Assembly (NCBI GenBank): GCA_025965155.1
Contig: JAOPXN010000018.1
Coordinates: 1 to 38,886, forward strand
Length of the DNA stretch: 38,886 bases
Source of the DNA: Propionibacteriaceae bacterium
GTDB lineage: Bacteria > Actinomycetota > Actinomycetes > Propionibacteriales > Propionibacteriaceae
Direction of reading: 5' to 3'
Shown here in pieces: positions 8,470 through 15,918 of the stretch. The position numbers and the translations under genes are program-made. Each line of letters opens with the position of its first letter. Position 1 is the first letter of the stretch. Under the pieces are notes generated by a model that was given only the letters and a program-made list of their open reading frames with translations, did not search any database and was not told the origin of the DNA.

Positions 8470-9150
8470 ATGAGTACGGCTGGTGACCGCGAACGCGACA
8501 CGGGCGCTACGGCGAGCGTCGAAGGATCCGATCTCAAGCTGGAGGCGGTGGTCATCCCCGTCTCGGACGTCGACCGCGCAAAGAACTTCTACGGGAGCCT
8601 CGGATGGCGGCTCGACGCCGACTTCGGTTCCGATAACGGCTTCCGAGTCATCCAGTTCACACCGCCCGGCTCGGGCTGCTCGGTGCAGTTCGGCGCGAAC
8701 GTCACGTCGGCCGAGCCCGGCTCTGCCCAGGGCCTCTACCTGGTTGTCTCGGATATCGACGCTGCGCGCGACGGGTTGGCTGCCCTCGGTGCCGAGGTCA
8801 GCGAGGTGTTTCACCCAGCAGCGCCAGGCGCTCAGTTCCAGCCCGCTGGCAGCAGCGGTCGGGTGAGTGGGCGCGCACCGGATCAAGCCAGCTATGGTTC
8901 CTTCGCCACGTTCAGTGACCCGGACGGCAATGGTTGGCTGCTGCAGGAGATCACGACCCGGCTGCCTGGCCGGGTCGACCCGGCTGAGACCGTATTCGCT
9001 TCCACCGGAGAGCTGGCGGATGCGCTGCGGCGGGCGGAGGCCGCGCACGGCGAGCACGAGAAGCGCACCGGCGAGGCAGACGCGAACTGGCCCGCCTGGT
9101 ACGCCGACTACATGGTGCGCGAGCGGGCCGGCGCGGAACTGCCCTTATGA
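8470..9150 (+). CDS. VOC-superfamily (glyoxalase/dioxygenase-like) protein
   Basis: A 226-residue cytoplasmic protein. Residues about 23-158 form a glyoxalase/VOC module with the usual landmarks: LEAVVIPVSDVDRAKNFYGS at the start, a middle strand LYLVVSDIDAAR, and the closing FSDPDGNGWLLQEI. A tail of about 60 residues, rich in charge and ending in NWPAWYADYMVRE, is a C-terminal extension shared by a subset of actinobacterial VOC proteins. The substrate cannot be predicted. The metal-binding positions are only partly clear by eye. The ATG follows an AGGGGGCGGCG ribosome-binding site. Its stop overlaps a 33-codon reading frame (ATGA). Confidence 0.85.
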   Translation: MSTAGDRERDTGATASVEGSDLKLEAVVIPVSDVDRAKNFYGSLGWRLDADFGSDNGFRVIQFTPPGSGCSVQFGANVTSAEPGSAQGLYLVVSDIDAARDGLAALGAEVSEVFHPAAPGAQFQPAGSSGRVSGRAPDQASYGSFATFSDPDGNGWLLQEITTRLPGRVDPAETVFASTGELADALRRAEAAHGEHEKRTGEADANWPAWYADYMVRERAGAELPL

Positions 9151-9248
9151 GCGGCGTGCCGCATCTGCTCGGGCAGGTCCTCGACGTGGTCTCGGCGGCG
9201 TCCGTGTGCCGGATCGAGTCCTATCAGCAGGCACGCGCGTCGTTGTAA
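9147..9248 (+). CDS. Possible small protein overlapping the VOC gene stop
   Basis: An ATG overlaps the VOC stop codon (ATGA) and opens a 33-residue frame that begins MSGVPHLLGQVLDVVSAAS. The overlap would allow translational coupling. I recognise no family. It could equally be the remnant of a longer lost gene, or chance. Confidence 0.25.
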   Translation: MSGVPHLLGQVLDVVSAASVCRIESYQQARASL

Positions 9249-9316
9249 GGGACGCAATCCGGTCTTTCGTAAAGCACGCAGTTCACCGGCGCGGGTTCGA
9301 TCCAGCGGCGCGGCGT

Positions 9317-9322
9317 TAGCCT
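9317..9322 (+). promoter_or_regulatory. Candidate -10 box for a leaderless transcript
   Basis: TAGCCT fits the actinobacterial TANNNT -10 consensus. Counting seven bases on places +1 at the G of the GTG start codon at 9329, which has no ribosome-binding site. Confidence 0.4.
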
Positions 9323-9328
9323 TTCCGC

Positions 9329-10375
9329 GTGACCACGTTTGCGTTGATCGGCAGCGGCTGGCGGGCGAGGATGTACCTCAAAGTGGCGCAGGATCTGGGC
9401 ACGGTCCGCTGCGGCGGGGTGGTTGTGCGAACTCCGCGCAGCCTTGATCTGCCAACCTTCACGTCACTGGATGCCTGCCTGCGTGAGGTTCAGGTCGACT
9501 TCGTGCTTACGGCTACGCCCTGGCTTTTGACGCCACGCTTCATCGCCGATGCCGTTGACCGGGGGCTGCCGGTGCTGGCCGAGACCCCGGCCGCCCCAGA
9601 CCTCGACGGGCTTCGCGCGCTGTGGTCGGCGGTAGGCGGCTCCGGTCTGGTCCAGGTCGCCGAGCAGTACCTGATGATGCCTTCGCACGCGGCCCGGGCA
9701 GCGCTGGTGGCCACCGGCGCCGTCGGCACCCCAACCCAGGTGCAGGTCTCCTCCACGCAGCAGTATCACGCCGTTTCGCTGATCCGCGGCCTCCTCGGCG
9801 CCGGTCGGGGTCCGGTTTCAGTCCGCGCCACCCGGTTCATTGCGCCTCTGATCCATCCGCTGAGCCGTACCGGCTGGACCGGCGACGAGGAGCCACACCC
9901 GACGACCACGACGATCGCGACTCTGGACTTCCACGACGGACGCTCAGGCGTGTACGACTTCACCGAGCAGCAGACGCGCAACCAGCTGCGGTTTCGTCGG
10001 CTGACCGTGCGCGGGTCGGCGGGGGAACTGCACGACGATGAGGTGGTGCGGATGACCGGCCCGCGCACGCTCGTTCGGACGCCGCTGGTGCGCCGACAGA
10101 CCGGGCACGACCTGGACCTGATCGGCTACGACACCGAGCACATCACTTTCGGCTCCGAGGTGCTGTATCGCAACCCCTATCCGGGTCGTCGCTGGATGGA
10201 CGAGGAGATCGCCATGGCGACTTTGCTGGAGCGGATGGCGGACTGGGTGCACGGGGAGGGGGCCGAGCCGTACCCGCTGGCCGAGGGGGCGCAGGATCAA
10301 CGTCTCGCGCTGGCCATCGAAGAGTCAGCCGACCGCGATACGACGGTGGCCACCACTCGGGAGGCCTGGAGCTGA
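9329..10375 (+). CDS. Gfo/Idh/MocA-family NAD(P)-dependent oxidoreductase
   Basis: A 348-residue cytoplasmic protein. The N-terminus FALIGSGWRARMY is a Rossmann dinucleotide-binding start, and the next strands (FVLTATPWLL, then PVLAETPAAP) follow the Gfo/Idh/MocA plan. In this family an EKP motif usually supplies a lysine close to the cofactor and substrate. Here residues 85-87 read ETP, so that lysine is absent. The C-terminal part (about 125-330) is the expected alpha/beta substrate and oligomerisation domain. The substrate is unknown; sugars, inositols and related compounds are typical. The GTG start lacks a ribosome-binding site, and a TAGCCT -10 box suggests a leaderless mRNA. The neighbouring genes do not indicate a pathway. 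Confidence 0.85.
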   Translation: MTTFALIGSGWRARMYLKVAQDLGTVRCGGVVVRTPRSLDLPTFTSLDACLREVQVDFVLTATPWLLTPRFIADAVDRGLPVLAETPAAPDLDGLRALWSAVGGSGLVQVAEQYLMMPSHAARAALVATGAVGTPTQVQVSSTQQYHAVSLIRGLLGAGRGPVSVRATRFIAPLIHPLSRTGWTGDEEPHPTTTTIATLDFHDGRSGVYDFTEQQTRNQLRFRRLTVRGSAGELHDDEVVRMTGPRTLVRTPLVRRQTGHDLDLIGYDTEHITFGSEVLYRNPYPGRRWMDEEIAMATLLERMADWVHGEGAEPYPLAEGAQDQRLALAIEESADRDTTVATTREAWS

Positions 10376-10411
10376 GCCTCGGTGTTCCGGGCTAGTCAGG
10401 AGCAATTAACT

Positions 10412-10487
10412 TGGTATCCCCAACGGGATTCGAACCCGCGCTGCCGCCTTGAAAGGGCGGTGTCCTAGGCCGCTAGACGATGGGGAC
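10412..10487 (-). tRNA. tRNA-Glu (anticodon TTC)
   Basis: On the minus strand the sequence begins GTCCCCATCGTCTAGCGG and has the anticodon stem-loop CCGCCCTTTCAAGGCGG (anticodon TTC), the T arm GCGGGTTCGAATCCCG, and a 3' acceptor arm ending GGGGAT-A. The seven acceptor pairs form, with one G-U. The CCA end is encoded in the DNA (10412-10414). Confidence 0.96.
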
Positions 10488-10498
10488 TCCGACCCGAA

Positions 10499-10527
10499 AC
10501 TATAGGGCTCCGCACCAGTGTGACCAA
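10499..10527 (-). promoter_or_regulatory. Promoter of tRNA-Glu
   Basis: On the minus strand TTGGTC (10527-10522) and TATAGT (10504-10499) are exactly 17 bp apart. The predicted start near 10492 is about five bases before the mature tRNA. Confidence 0.7.
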
Positions 10528-10563
10528 ACTGACGCAGTCGCGCGGACTGGCTGGCACTCAATT

Positions 10564-10589
10564 CTCTTGTCTGCTAGCCGTCACAAGAG
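10564..10589. promoter_or_regulatory. Inverted repeat upstream of the 10629 gene
   Basis: CTCTTGT (10564-10570) and ACAAGAG (10583-10589) are perfect inverted 7-mers separated by 12 bp, about 40 bp before the next start codon. This could be an operator or an mRNA hairpin. Confidence 0.35.
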
Positions 10590-10628
10590 GACTATTAAGT
10601 CACTCGCACCACATGTCAGGAGGCCGTC

Positions 10629-11159
10629 ATGGATTCCTTTCACTCGCGATCCATCGAGGTTGCACCGCTGCAGTCGCAGGGATCGCTCTACGGTTTCATG
10701 ATCATCGGCCGCTGGCCACAAGACACTGTCGAATGGGCGAAGTTCTTGGTCCTCGCCGTGCAGATGGCTGCGGTACCCGGGCTGCTGCCGATGACCACGG
10801 TGTTCCGCGTCCGGGAGGAAGTGCTGGACGATCCGCAGCCCGGAGCCGTCGGACTCGTGGTCGCCGAGGGCCAGCTGATGGGTGACCACCCCCTGCTGCC
10901 AGGACAGTTCGCCCATCCTCAGCCGCCTGGCCTGCTGGTGCTGCACCCGCCGTCGAGCACACTGTCATCGTTGCCGGAGTACGAGGTGGCCTCCGGCTGC
11001 GTCTTCTTACCCGGCCTGCCACACCTGGGGTTGGACCATCGGGCGGCCTGGGTTGAGGCCGACATCGAAGGCACCGTCACCCATCTGGTCAGCCGCGCCG
11101 GCATCGATCCGCAGGGGAATGCCGACACGGCCGCACTCGCCATGCTGATGGCGGCCTGA
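10629..11159 (+). CDS. Conserved-looking protein of unknown function (176 aa)
   Basis: I do not recognise this protein. It has no signal peptide. The N-terminal third has a mildly hydrophobic stretch (FMIIGRWPQDTVEWAKFLVLAV), and the middle is rich in Pro, Leu and Gly (LLPGQFAHPQPPGLLVLHPP). The C-terminus includes a gradual acidic segment (AAWVEADIEGTVTHLV). The ATG follows a strong AGGAGG at ideal spacing, and the start fits the codon use of its neighbours, so the gene is very likely real. It converges almost directly on the SH3-repeat gene, with only four bases between the two stops, and is preceded by an inverted repeat at 10564-10589. Confidence 0.7.
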   Translation: MDSFHSRSIEVAPLQSQGSLYGFMIIGRWPQDTVEWAKFLVLAVQMAAVPGLLPMTTVFRVREEVLDDPQPGAVGLVVAEGQLMGDHPLLPGQFAHPQPPGLLVLHPPSSTLSSLPEYEVASGCVFLPGLPHLGLDHRAAWVEADIEGTVTHLVSRAGIDPQGNADTAALAMLMAA

Positions 11160-11163
11160 CCGC

Positions 11164-12492
11164 TCAGCGGACCACCGTGATGTGCACGTGGTTCTTGTGG
11201 TTGGCGGAGTCGCCGCCGCGGTCGGCCATGTAGCGCCAGCCTTCACCGGACCGCCGTACGTTCCAGATGTGCTGGTTCCAGATGATGTACTGGATGCCCA
11301 GCCTCGCCTGGTTGGCCTGCGCCCAGGCCGCGATCCTGGTGCCGAGCGCCCTGCCGGACGCCGAGGTGTAGTTGGGGATCATCAGGTCCAGGGCCAGACC
11401 ACTGGGATGGTCCGGGATTGCGTCCGGGCGGACCCCGTAATAGGTGCGCACCTGCGGCCAGGCGGCCATCGCGGCGCGGTGCACCTTGATCGCGTTCACC
11501 TGCAGCCCCCGCTCCACCGCGTACGAGCCGATGGTGCCGGCGGACACGATGGTCCCCGGCCTCTTGGTCGACAGGTACCTGGCCGTCACCCATCGCACCG
11601 TGCGGTTGAAGACGATCTGTGCCCGCCCGCCGCCGGTCACCCCGGTGATGCTGAGTGCGGTACCTCTGGGAACCTCGGCTACCGTCCGTGCGCTGCTGGT
11701 ACTGCTGGAACGAATGTCGAGGGCGGTGGTCGCATAGCGCGTACCCACCACCCGGGGTAGGGCTGGTGTGCTGGGCTTGCTGGATGCCTGGTTGGACAGG
11801 TAGGCAGCGGTTACCCAGCGGGCCGCACCCCCGTAGATGATCTGCGCACGACCGTTTTGAGTAGTGCCGGTAACGGCGAGCCTGGTGCCCTTCTTGACCT
11901 CGGTCACCACCTTGAAGTCGCTGCCCGACGTGGTTCGGACGAACAGGTCGGCTGTCGCGTAGCGGATGCCGCTGGCCCGGGGCAGCCCGGACGCCGAGCT
12001 GGCGAGGTACTGCGTGCTCAGCCAGCCTCGTGCTGTGCCGTAGCTGACCTCGGCGTACCCGCGCGCGGTCTTGCCGGTGAGGGCCACCCGCGCACCGTCC
12101 CCGACGACCATGATCGCCGGGTAGGACAGGCCCGGTCCCTTGCGGAGGTTCAGTGCCGAGGTGGTCACCCTGACGCGGCCGGAGTTGACCTGGCTCGGCG
12201 CCGGGAGGCTTCTGCCCCGGGCGAGGTACTTCGTGGCGATGTACGCGGTACTCCCGACGAACCTGATCTTGGTCCAGCCATTGCTGCTGGTCAGCGCGGT
12301 TACTGTCTGTCCGCGGTAGAGCCCGCCGACGATAGCGTTCCTGGTGCTCGGTCCGGAGCGGATGTTGACGCCTTCCATGGCCGTCATCTGGGTGTCTGCG
12401 GTAGCGGTCTGGATCCCCGTCAGGCCGACCACCACACCTGCCGATGCGAGGAGGGCAGTTATCGATCTGACTGCCCGAATGGTGTTGCTCAT
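11164..12492 (-). CDS. Secreted SH3-repeat protein with peptidase-like C-terminal domain
   Basis: A 442-residue exported protein. After a signal peptide (cleavage near TATA-DT, about residue 33) come four bacterial SH3 (SH3b) modules, recognised by VNIRSGPST, LNLRKGPGL, LFVRTTSGS and LDIRSSSTS, each followed by a W(V/L)(S/T)xxYL ending. The last 110 residues match the ARB_07466-like C-terminal domain, related to VanY/M15 D,D-peptidases. Putative zinc ligands are H362 and D369 (DHPSGLALD) and the H435/H437 pair (NHVHI). A role in binding and perhaps cutting peptidoglycan is inferred. I chose the ATG at 12492 because AGGAGGAA lies six bases upstream. An upstream in-frame start would add 25 residues that do not look like a signal peptide. 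Confidence 0.85.
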   Translation of the reverse strand: MSNTIRAVRSITALLASAGVVVGLTGIQTATADTQMTAMEGVNIRSGPSTRNAIVGGLYRGQTVTALTSSNGWTKIRFVGSTAYIATKYLARGRSLPAPSQVNSGRVRVTTSALNLRKGPGLSYPAIMVVGDGARVALTGKTARGYAEVSYGTARGWLSTQYLASSASGLPRASGIRYATADLFVRTTSGSDFKVVTEVKKGTRLAVTGTTQNGRAQIIYGGAARWVTAAYLSNQASSKPSTPALPRVVGTRYATTALDIRSSSTSSARTVAEVPRGTALSITGVTGGGRAQIVFNRTVRWVTARYLSTKRPGTIVSAGTIGSYAVERGLQVNAIKVHRAAMAAWPQVRTYYGVRPDAIPDHPSGLALDLMIPNYTSASGRALGTRIAAWAQANQARLGIQYIIWNQHIWNVRRSGEGWRYMADRGGDSANHKNHVHITVVR

Positions 12493-12526
12493 GCGCGTTC
12501 CTCCTTGACGGCCTTCCCGGACCGTG

Positions 12527-12544
12527 TTTTCTGCATACAGAAAA
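12527..12544. promoter_or_regulatory. Perfect palindrome in the leader of the SH3-repeat gene
   Basis: TTTTCTG-CATA-CAGAAAA is a perfect 7-bp inverted repeat with a 4-base centre, 35-52 bp upstream of the start codon. It may be a regulator-binding site or a leader hairpin. I do not recognise a known consensus. Confidence 0.45.
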
Positions 12545-12684
12545 GCGGGTCGTCTACTTCCCCCCAATCACGCAAGTAACAACAACCTCAAACTTCCCAG
12601 GACTCTAACGGCGCCACACTGGTTACGGCAAGACGTGAGTACGGATTTGCTCAGGTTTTCAAGCGGACACGCCGAAGCACGGCA

Positions 12685-12708
12685 ATAAATTACAATGATG
12701 TGATTTAT
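12685..12708. promoter_or_regulatory. AT-rich inverted repeat
   Basis: ATAAAT (12685-12690) and ATTTAT (12703-12708) flank 12 bp in an unusually AT-rich patch of the divergent region between the SH3-repeat and metallopeptidase genes. It is a candidate operator only. Confidence 0.3.
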
Positions 12709-12745
12709 CGGCCGGCATGCCTCGTGGTCGGCTCCGGGCGCCGGT

Positions 12746-12751
12746 TAAGCT
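12746..12751 (+). promoter_or_regulatory. Candidate -10 box before a leaderless 8-codon frame
   Basis: TAAGCT fits TANNNT. Seven bases beyond it is the A of ATG at 12758, so transcription could begin at the start codon. Confidence 0.35.
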
Positions 12752-12757
12752 GTGGCC

Positions 12758-12784
12758 ATGCAGCGCATGGGTCGCCGCCCGTGA
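12758..12784 (+). CDS. Possible 8-residue leader peptide MQRMGRRP
   Basis: An ATG at 12758, where transcription is predicted to begin, opens the eight-codon frame MQRMGRRP. Its TGA (12782-12784) overlaps the GTG start (12781) of the metallopeptidase gene as GTGA. A leaderless minigene would deliver ribosomes to a start with no ribosome-binding site. This is inference from position and overlap. Confidence 0.35.
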   Translation: MQRMGRRP

Positions 12785-13131
12785 TCGAGATGGCGGCCGA
12801 AGAGTTCGAACAGCTGGTCGGGCAGGCGCTGGACCAGATCCCACCGCAGCTGGCCAACCTGATCGAGAACTGTGTGGTGTTGGTGGAGGACGACCCCCCA
12901 CCGGAGGAGCCGGATCTGCTGGGTCTCTACGATGGGGTGCCGTTGACCGAGCGCGGCACCGGGTACGCGGGCGTACTCCCGGACCGGATCTTCGTGTTCC
13001 GGAATCCGACACTCGCCATCTGCAGCACGGTCGACGACGTGGTCGACGAGGTGCATATCACCGTTGTGCACGAGATCGCGCACCACTTCGGCATTGACGA
13101 CGAGCGGCTGCACGAGCTCGGCTACGCCTGA
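12781..13131 (+). CDS. Small zincin-type metallopeptidase (PF06262-like)
   Basis: A 116-residue protein with the zinc-protease motif HEIAH at residues 97-101 (VVHEIAHHFGIDDERLHELGY). It has the usual front of the family of small actinobacterial metallopeptidases, EEFEQLVGQALDQIPPQLA. The family is commonly annotated as metallopeptidase family protein, but its substrates are unknown. There is no signal peptide, so it is probably cytosolic. The GTG at 12781 is preferred because family members begin just here (VIEMAAEEF); the ATG at 12790 is possible. No ribosome-binding site precedes it, but a tiny upstream frame overlaps its start. It is followed by a strong terminator and converges on the alcohol dehydrogenase gene. 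Confidence 0.88.
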   Translation: MIEMAAEEFEQLVGQALDQIPPQLANLIENCVVLVEDDPPPEEPDLLGLYDGVPLTERGTGYAGVLPDRIFVFRNPTLAICSTVDDVVDEVHITVVHEIAHHFGIDDERLHELGYA

Positions 13132-13149
13132 GCGGTGCAGCTGGCCAGG

Positions 13150-13176
13150 CTGCCGCGCGAACGAGCCGCGCGGCAG
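13150..13176. terminator. Bidirectional hairpin terminator
   Basis: CTGCCGCGCG (13150-13159) and CGCGCGGCAG (13167-13176) form a perfect GC-rich 10-bp stem with the 7-nt loop AACGAGC. It sits between the convergent stops at 13131 and 13197. There is no T-tract, as is common in actinobacteria. Confidence 0.75.
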
Positions 13177-13196
13177 GCTGACACCTTCGCCGGAGC

Positions 13197-14246
13197 TCAG
13201 TTGCGCAGCGAGTCGATGTCGATCACGAAGCGGAACCGTACGTCGCTGGCGACCACCCGGTCGTACGCCTCGTTGATCTGCTCGGCGTCGATGGTCTCGA
13301 TCTCGCTCGCCAGGCCATGCTGGGCGGCGAAGTCGAGCATCTCCTGGGTCTCCGCGATGCCGCCGATCATGGAGCCGGCCAGGCTGACCCGCGGGTTGAT
13401 CAAGGAACCGGCCTTGACGTCCATCGGGTGCTCGGGCAGCCCGACCTCCACCAGAGTGCCATTGCGGGCCAGCAGCTTGAGGTACGTGTCCAGGTTGAGG
13501 TTCGCCGACACGGTGTTGATGATCAAGTCGAACGAGCGGTGACAGGCAGGGAAGGTCTCCGGGTCGGAGGTGGCGTAATAGTGCGTCGCCCCCATCCGCA
13601 GACCGTCCTGCTTCTTCGACAGGCTTTGGCTCAGTACGGTCACCTCGGCGCCCATCGCGGCGGCGAACTTGACGGCCATGTGGCCGAGTCCGCCGAGCCC
13701 GATCACGGCAACGCGCTTGCCGGTGCCGGCTCCCCAGTGCTTCAGTGGTGAGTAGACCGTGATGCCCGCGCACAGCAGGGGTGCGGCGACGTCAAGATCG
13801 AGATTGTCCGGAATCCGCAGCACGTAGTTCTCGTCCACCACGATTGCGGTGCTGTAGCCACCCTGGGTGATGTCACCGTCGCGGCCCCGGTCGTTGTAGG
13901 TCCCCACCATTCCCTGCTCGCAGTACTGCTCCTCGCCGTCGGCGCAGGCATCACACTGGCGGCAGGAGTCGACCATGACACCGACGCCGACCCGGTCACC
14001 GACCGCGAAGCTGGCCACCGACCCACCGACCGCGGTGACGACGCCCGAGATCTCGTGGCCCGGGGTCAACGGGTAGTGGGCTTCGCCCCACTCGTCGCGG
14101 ACAGTGTGAATATCGGAGTGGCAGATTCCCGCGAAGGCGATGTCGATGGCGACGTCGTGCGGACCGACGGCTCGCCGGCTCACGGTGGTCTTCTCGAGCG
14201 GAGCCTTTGCCGAAGGTGCCGCGTAGGCGACTGCAGTTGTGGTCAT
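13197..14246 (-). CDS. Zinc-dependent NADP-preferring alcohol dehydrogenase (AdhC/YahK type)
   Basis: A 349-residue medium-chain dehydrogenase/reductase that interconverts alcohols and aldehydes. Catalytic zinc ligands are C42 (GICHSD), H64 and E65 (PGHE), and C159 (APLLCAG). The four structural-zinc cysteines are C95, C98, C101 and C109. The Rossmann glycines are in [13 protein letters not shown], and the following strand ends in LSQSLSKK, where Ser and Lys residues suit NADP(H). Overall it matches the cinnamyl-alcohol-dehydrogenase-like AdhC group of mycobacteria and relatives. The start has only a weak GGAT site. It lies 44 bp after the second DUF202 gene and is probably the last gene of the five-gene minus-strand operon. 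Confidence 0.9.
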   Translation of the reverse strand: MTTTAVAYAAPSAKAPLEKTTVSRRAVGPHDVAIDIAFAGICHSDIHTVRDEWGEAHYPLTPGHEISGVVTAVGGSVASFAVGDRVGVGVMVDSCRQCDACADGEEQYCEQGMVGTYNDRGRDGDITQGGYSTAIVVDENYVLRIPDNLDLDVAAPLLCAGITVYSPLKHWGAGTGKRVAVIGLGGLGHMAVKFAAAMGAEVTVLSQSLSKKQDGLRMGATHYYATSDPETFPACHRSFDLIINTVSANLNLDTYLKLLARNGTLVEVGLPEHPMDVKAGSLINPRVSLAGSMIGGIAETQEMLDFAAQHGLASEIETIDAEQINEAYDRVVASDVRFRFVIDIDSLRN

Positions 14247-14290
14247 GGAATGGATCCTATTGGTTCGGTGGTGGGCCGAAATCGGTGTGC

Positions 14291-14614
14291 TCAGCGGCTC
14301 AGGGCGTACACCAGCGCTCCGATCCCGGTCACGACGAGCAGCGCGGTGACTCCGAGGTGTGCGCGCGCGTCGGCCAGCGGGGCGGCCGTGTGTAGCCTCT
14401 CCTGGTTGGTGGAGTATCGGCGCAGCGTCAGCCAGCCAAGCAGCGCAGTGATGGTGACCGCGGCGCAGCCGACGACGAGTGCGAGCAGCAGCGAGGCCGA
14501 GCTCAGCAGCCTGGCCACCACCAGTCCGCAGACCAGTCCCGACAAGGTTGTGCGCTGCCAGGCCAGCTGGGTTCTCTCGTTCTGCAGTCCCGGATCCCAG
14601 ACGCCCGGGCTCAC
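14291..14614 (-). CDS. DUF202 small membrane protein
   Basis: A 107-residue protein of the DUF202 family (PF02656), with the hallmark start [16 protein letters not shown] followed by about three membrane segments ([52 protein letters not shown]). Function is unknown; the family recurs as tandem pairs of inner-membrane proteins. Its GTG start overlaps the stop of the preceding DUF202 gene (GTGA), so the two are translationally coupled. Confidence 0.88.
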   Translation of the reverse strand: MSPGVWDPGLQNERTQLAWQRTTLSGLVCGLVVARLLSSASLLLALVVGCAAVTITALLGWLTLRRYSTNQERLHTAAPLADARAHLGVTALLVVTGIGALVYALSR

Positions 14615-14997
14615 CGGAGTCCGACCACGACCGCGGCGATCACGGCAACCAAGATCAGGCCGCCGGTGAGGACGGCCAGCAGAGCTGAGGAGGCCAGCGG
14701 CCGGTTGAGCCGCATCGCCCGCTCGTTCCTGGCCCAGCGGGTCAGCCCGCCGATTCCACAGGTCAGACCGCAGACCACCAAGACGATGGCAGCCAGCTGC
14801 GCCTCTGCGCCGATTGTGGGCTTCAGGTCAGCCACGGCGGCGATGGCGACCCCGGCGGCCAGGAACCCCAGCCCGGTGCGGATCCAGGCCAGGAAGGTTC
14901 GTTCGTTGGCGAAGGAGAACCGGGGGTCAGGCTCGCTTCCGGTCCCGTACACACTGCGGGGCCAGCGCCGATCCCGCTCGGGAGGTGAGTCGGTCAC
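14611..14997 (-). CDS. DUF202 (YidH-like) membrane protein
   Basis: A 128-residue protein. After a polar N-terminus it has the DUF202 signature [21 protein letters not shown], then three membrane segments ([53 protein letters not shown]). It pairs with the next DUF202 gene, an arrangement common in bacteria. The GTG at 14997 is chosen because it overlaps the EamA gene stop (GTGA), and because the frame further upstream runs inside the EamA gene and is not coding. The two members differ in sequence, suggesting a heteromeric membrane protein; this is inference. Confidence 0.88.
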   Translation of the reverse strand: MTDSPPERDRRWPRSVYGTGSEPDPRFSFANERTFLAWIRTGLGFLAAGVAIAAVADLKPTIGAEAQLAAIVLVVCGLTCGIGGLTRWARNERAMRLNRPLASSALLAVLTGGLILVAVIAAVVVGLR

Positions 14998-15881
14998 CTC
15001 AGTGATGGTAATGCGACCCGGCGCCGAAGCCGCAGGGATTGGCCCATCACCACCGAGACGCAGACCAGCACGGCGCCGAGGATCTGCCAGCTGTTGAGCG
15101 CCTGGTCCAGCACCACCCAGCCGAGGACGGCCGCCACCACCGGATTGAGCAGACCCAGGAACGTCACCGAAGCTGCCGGTAGCCGCTTCAGCGCCCAGAA
15201 CCAGATCGCGTACGCGGCGATGCCGCTGACCGCAACCAGATAAACCAGCCCGGCAACATTGCGAGTGCTGAGCTGGCTCGGCAGCCCCTCCAGGGCCAGG
15301 GTGAAAGGCAGCAAGGTCAGACCGCCGAGCAGGAACAGCCATCCGGTGAACCCGGGCGCGCTCATCCCGGGAGGGTGTCCCCATCGCTTGGTCAGGACCG
15401 TCGCGATGCCCATCATCACTACGCAGGTGACCATCGCCAGCACACCCCAGAGGTCCAGGGCGGCGGTTGAGCGTAAGACCAGCAACGAAACGCCCAGCAC
15501 ACCTATCAGACCGGCCACGATCTGGACCGGTCTGATCTTCATTCCGAGCCAGGGCACCGACAAGATCACCACGATGATGGGCGTCAGTGAGTTGATCACC
15601 GACGCGACCCCGCCCGGCAGCCGGTACGCGGCCACGAAGTGCAGCGGGAAGAATGCCGAGCAGTAGAGCACCGACAGCAGAGCGAACCGTAGCCGCCAGC
15701 CAGGAGGTGGAAGCCGGGTGCCGATGATCAGCACCAGCCCGGTCGGCAGTGCACGCATGGTCGCAGCAAGCATCGGTCGATCCGGCGGAAGGAACTGTGT
15801 CGTCAGCAGGTACGTGGTGCCGAAGATGACCGGTGACACGACGGCCAGGTAGGCCCAGCGGCGGTCGTTCAGCCGGCTCAC
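14994..15881 (-). CDS. EamA-family (drug/metabolite transporter) permease
   Basis: A 295-residue integral membrane protein with about ten hydrophobic helices in two EamA repeats. The second begins near FTGWLFLLGGLTLLPF and contains the typical AVSGIAAYAIWFWALKRL and LGWVVLDQALNSWQILGAVL segments. Members export amino acids or metabolites; the substrate cannot be told. The GTG start lies 37 bp after the apical-domain gene and has no obvious ribosome-binding site. Its stop overlaps the next gene (GTGA). Confidence 0.88.
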   Translation of the reverse strand: MSRLNDRRWAYLAVVSPVIFGTTYLLTTQFLPPDRPMLAATMRALPTGLVLIIGTRLPPPGWRLRFALLSVLYCSAFFPLHFVAAYRLPGGVASVINSLTPIIVVILSVPWLGMKIRPVQIVAGLIGVLGVSLLVLRSTAALDLWGVLAMVTCVVMMGIATVLTKRWGHPPGMSAPGFTGWLFLLGGLTLLPFTLALEGLPSQLSTRNVAGLVYLVAVSGIAAYAIWFWALKRLPAASVTFLGLLNPVVAAVLGWVVLDQALNSWQILGAVLVCVSVVMGQSLRLRRRVALPSLR

Positions 15882-15918
15882 GGGCGCGCCGATGGGGAAT
15901 GGTCTTCAGCGGCGCGCA

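Noticed and set aside
9285-9308. tRNA-like T arm (GGGTTCGATCC) after the VOC gene, possibly a tRNA remnant or att site
   Set aside because: The T-stem has a mismatch, the supposed anticodon stem (near TTCGTAA) pairs poorly, and the acceptor and D arms cannot be built, so it is probably chance.
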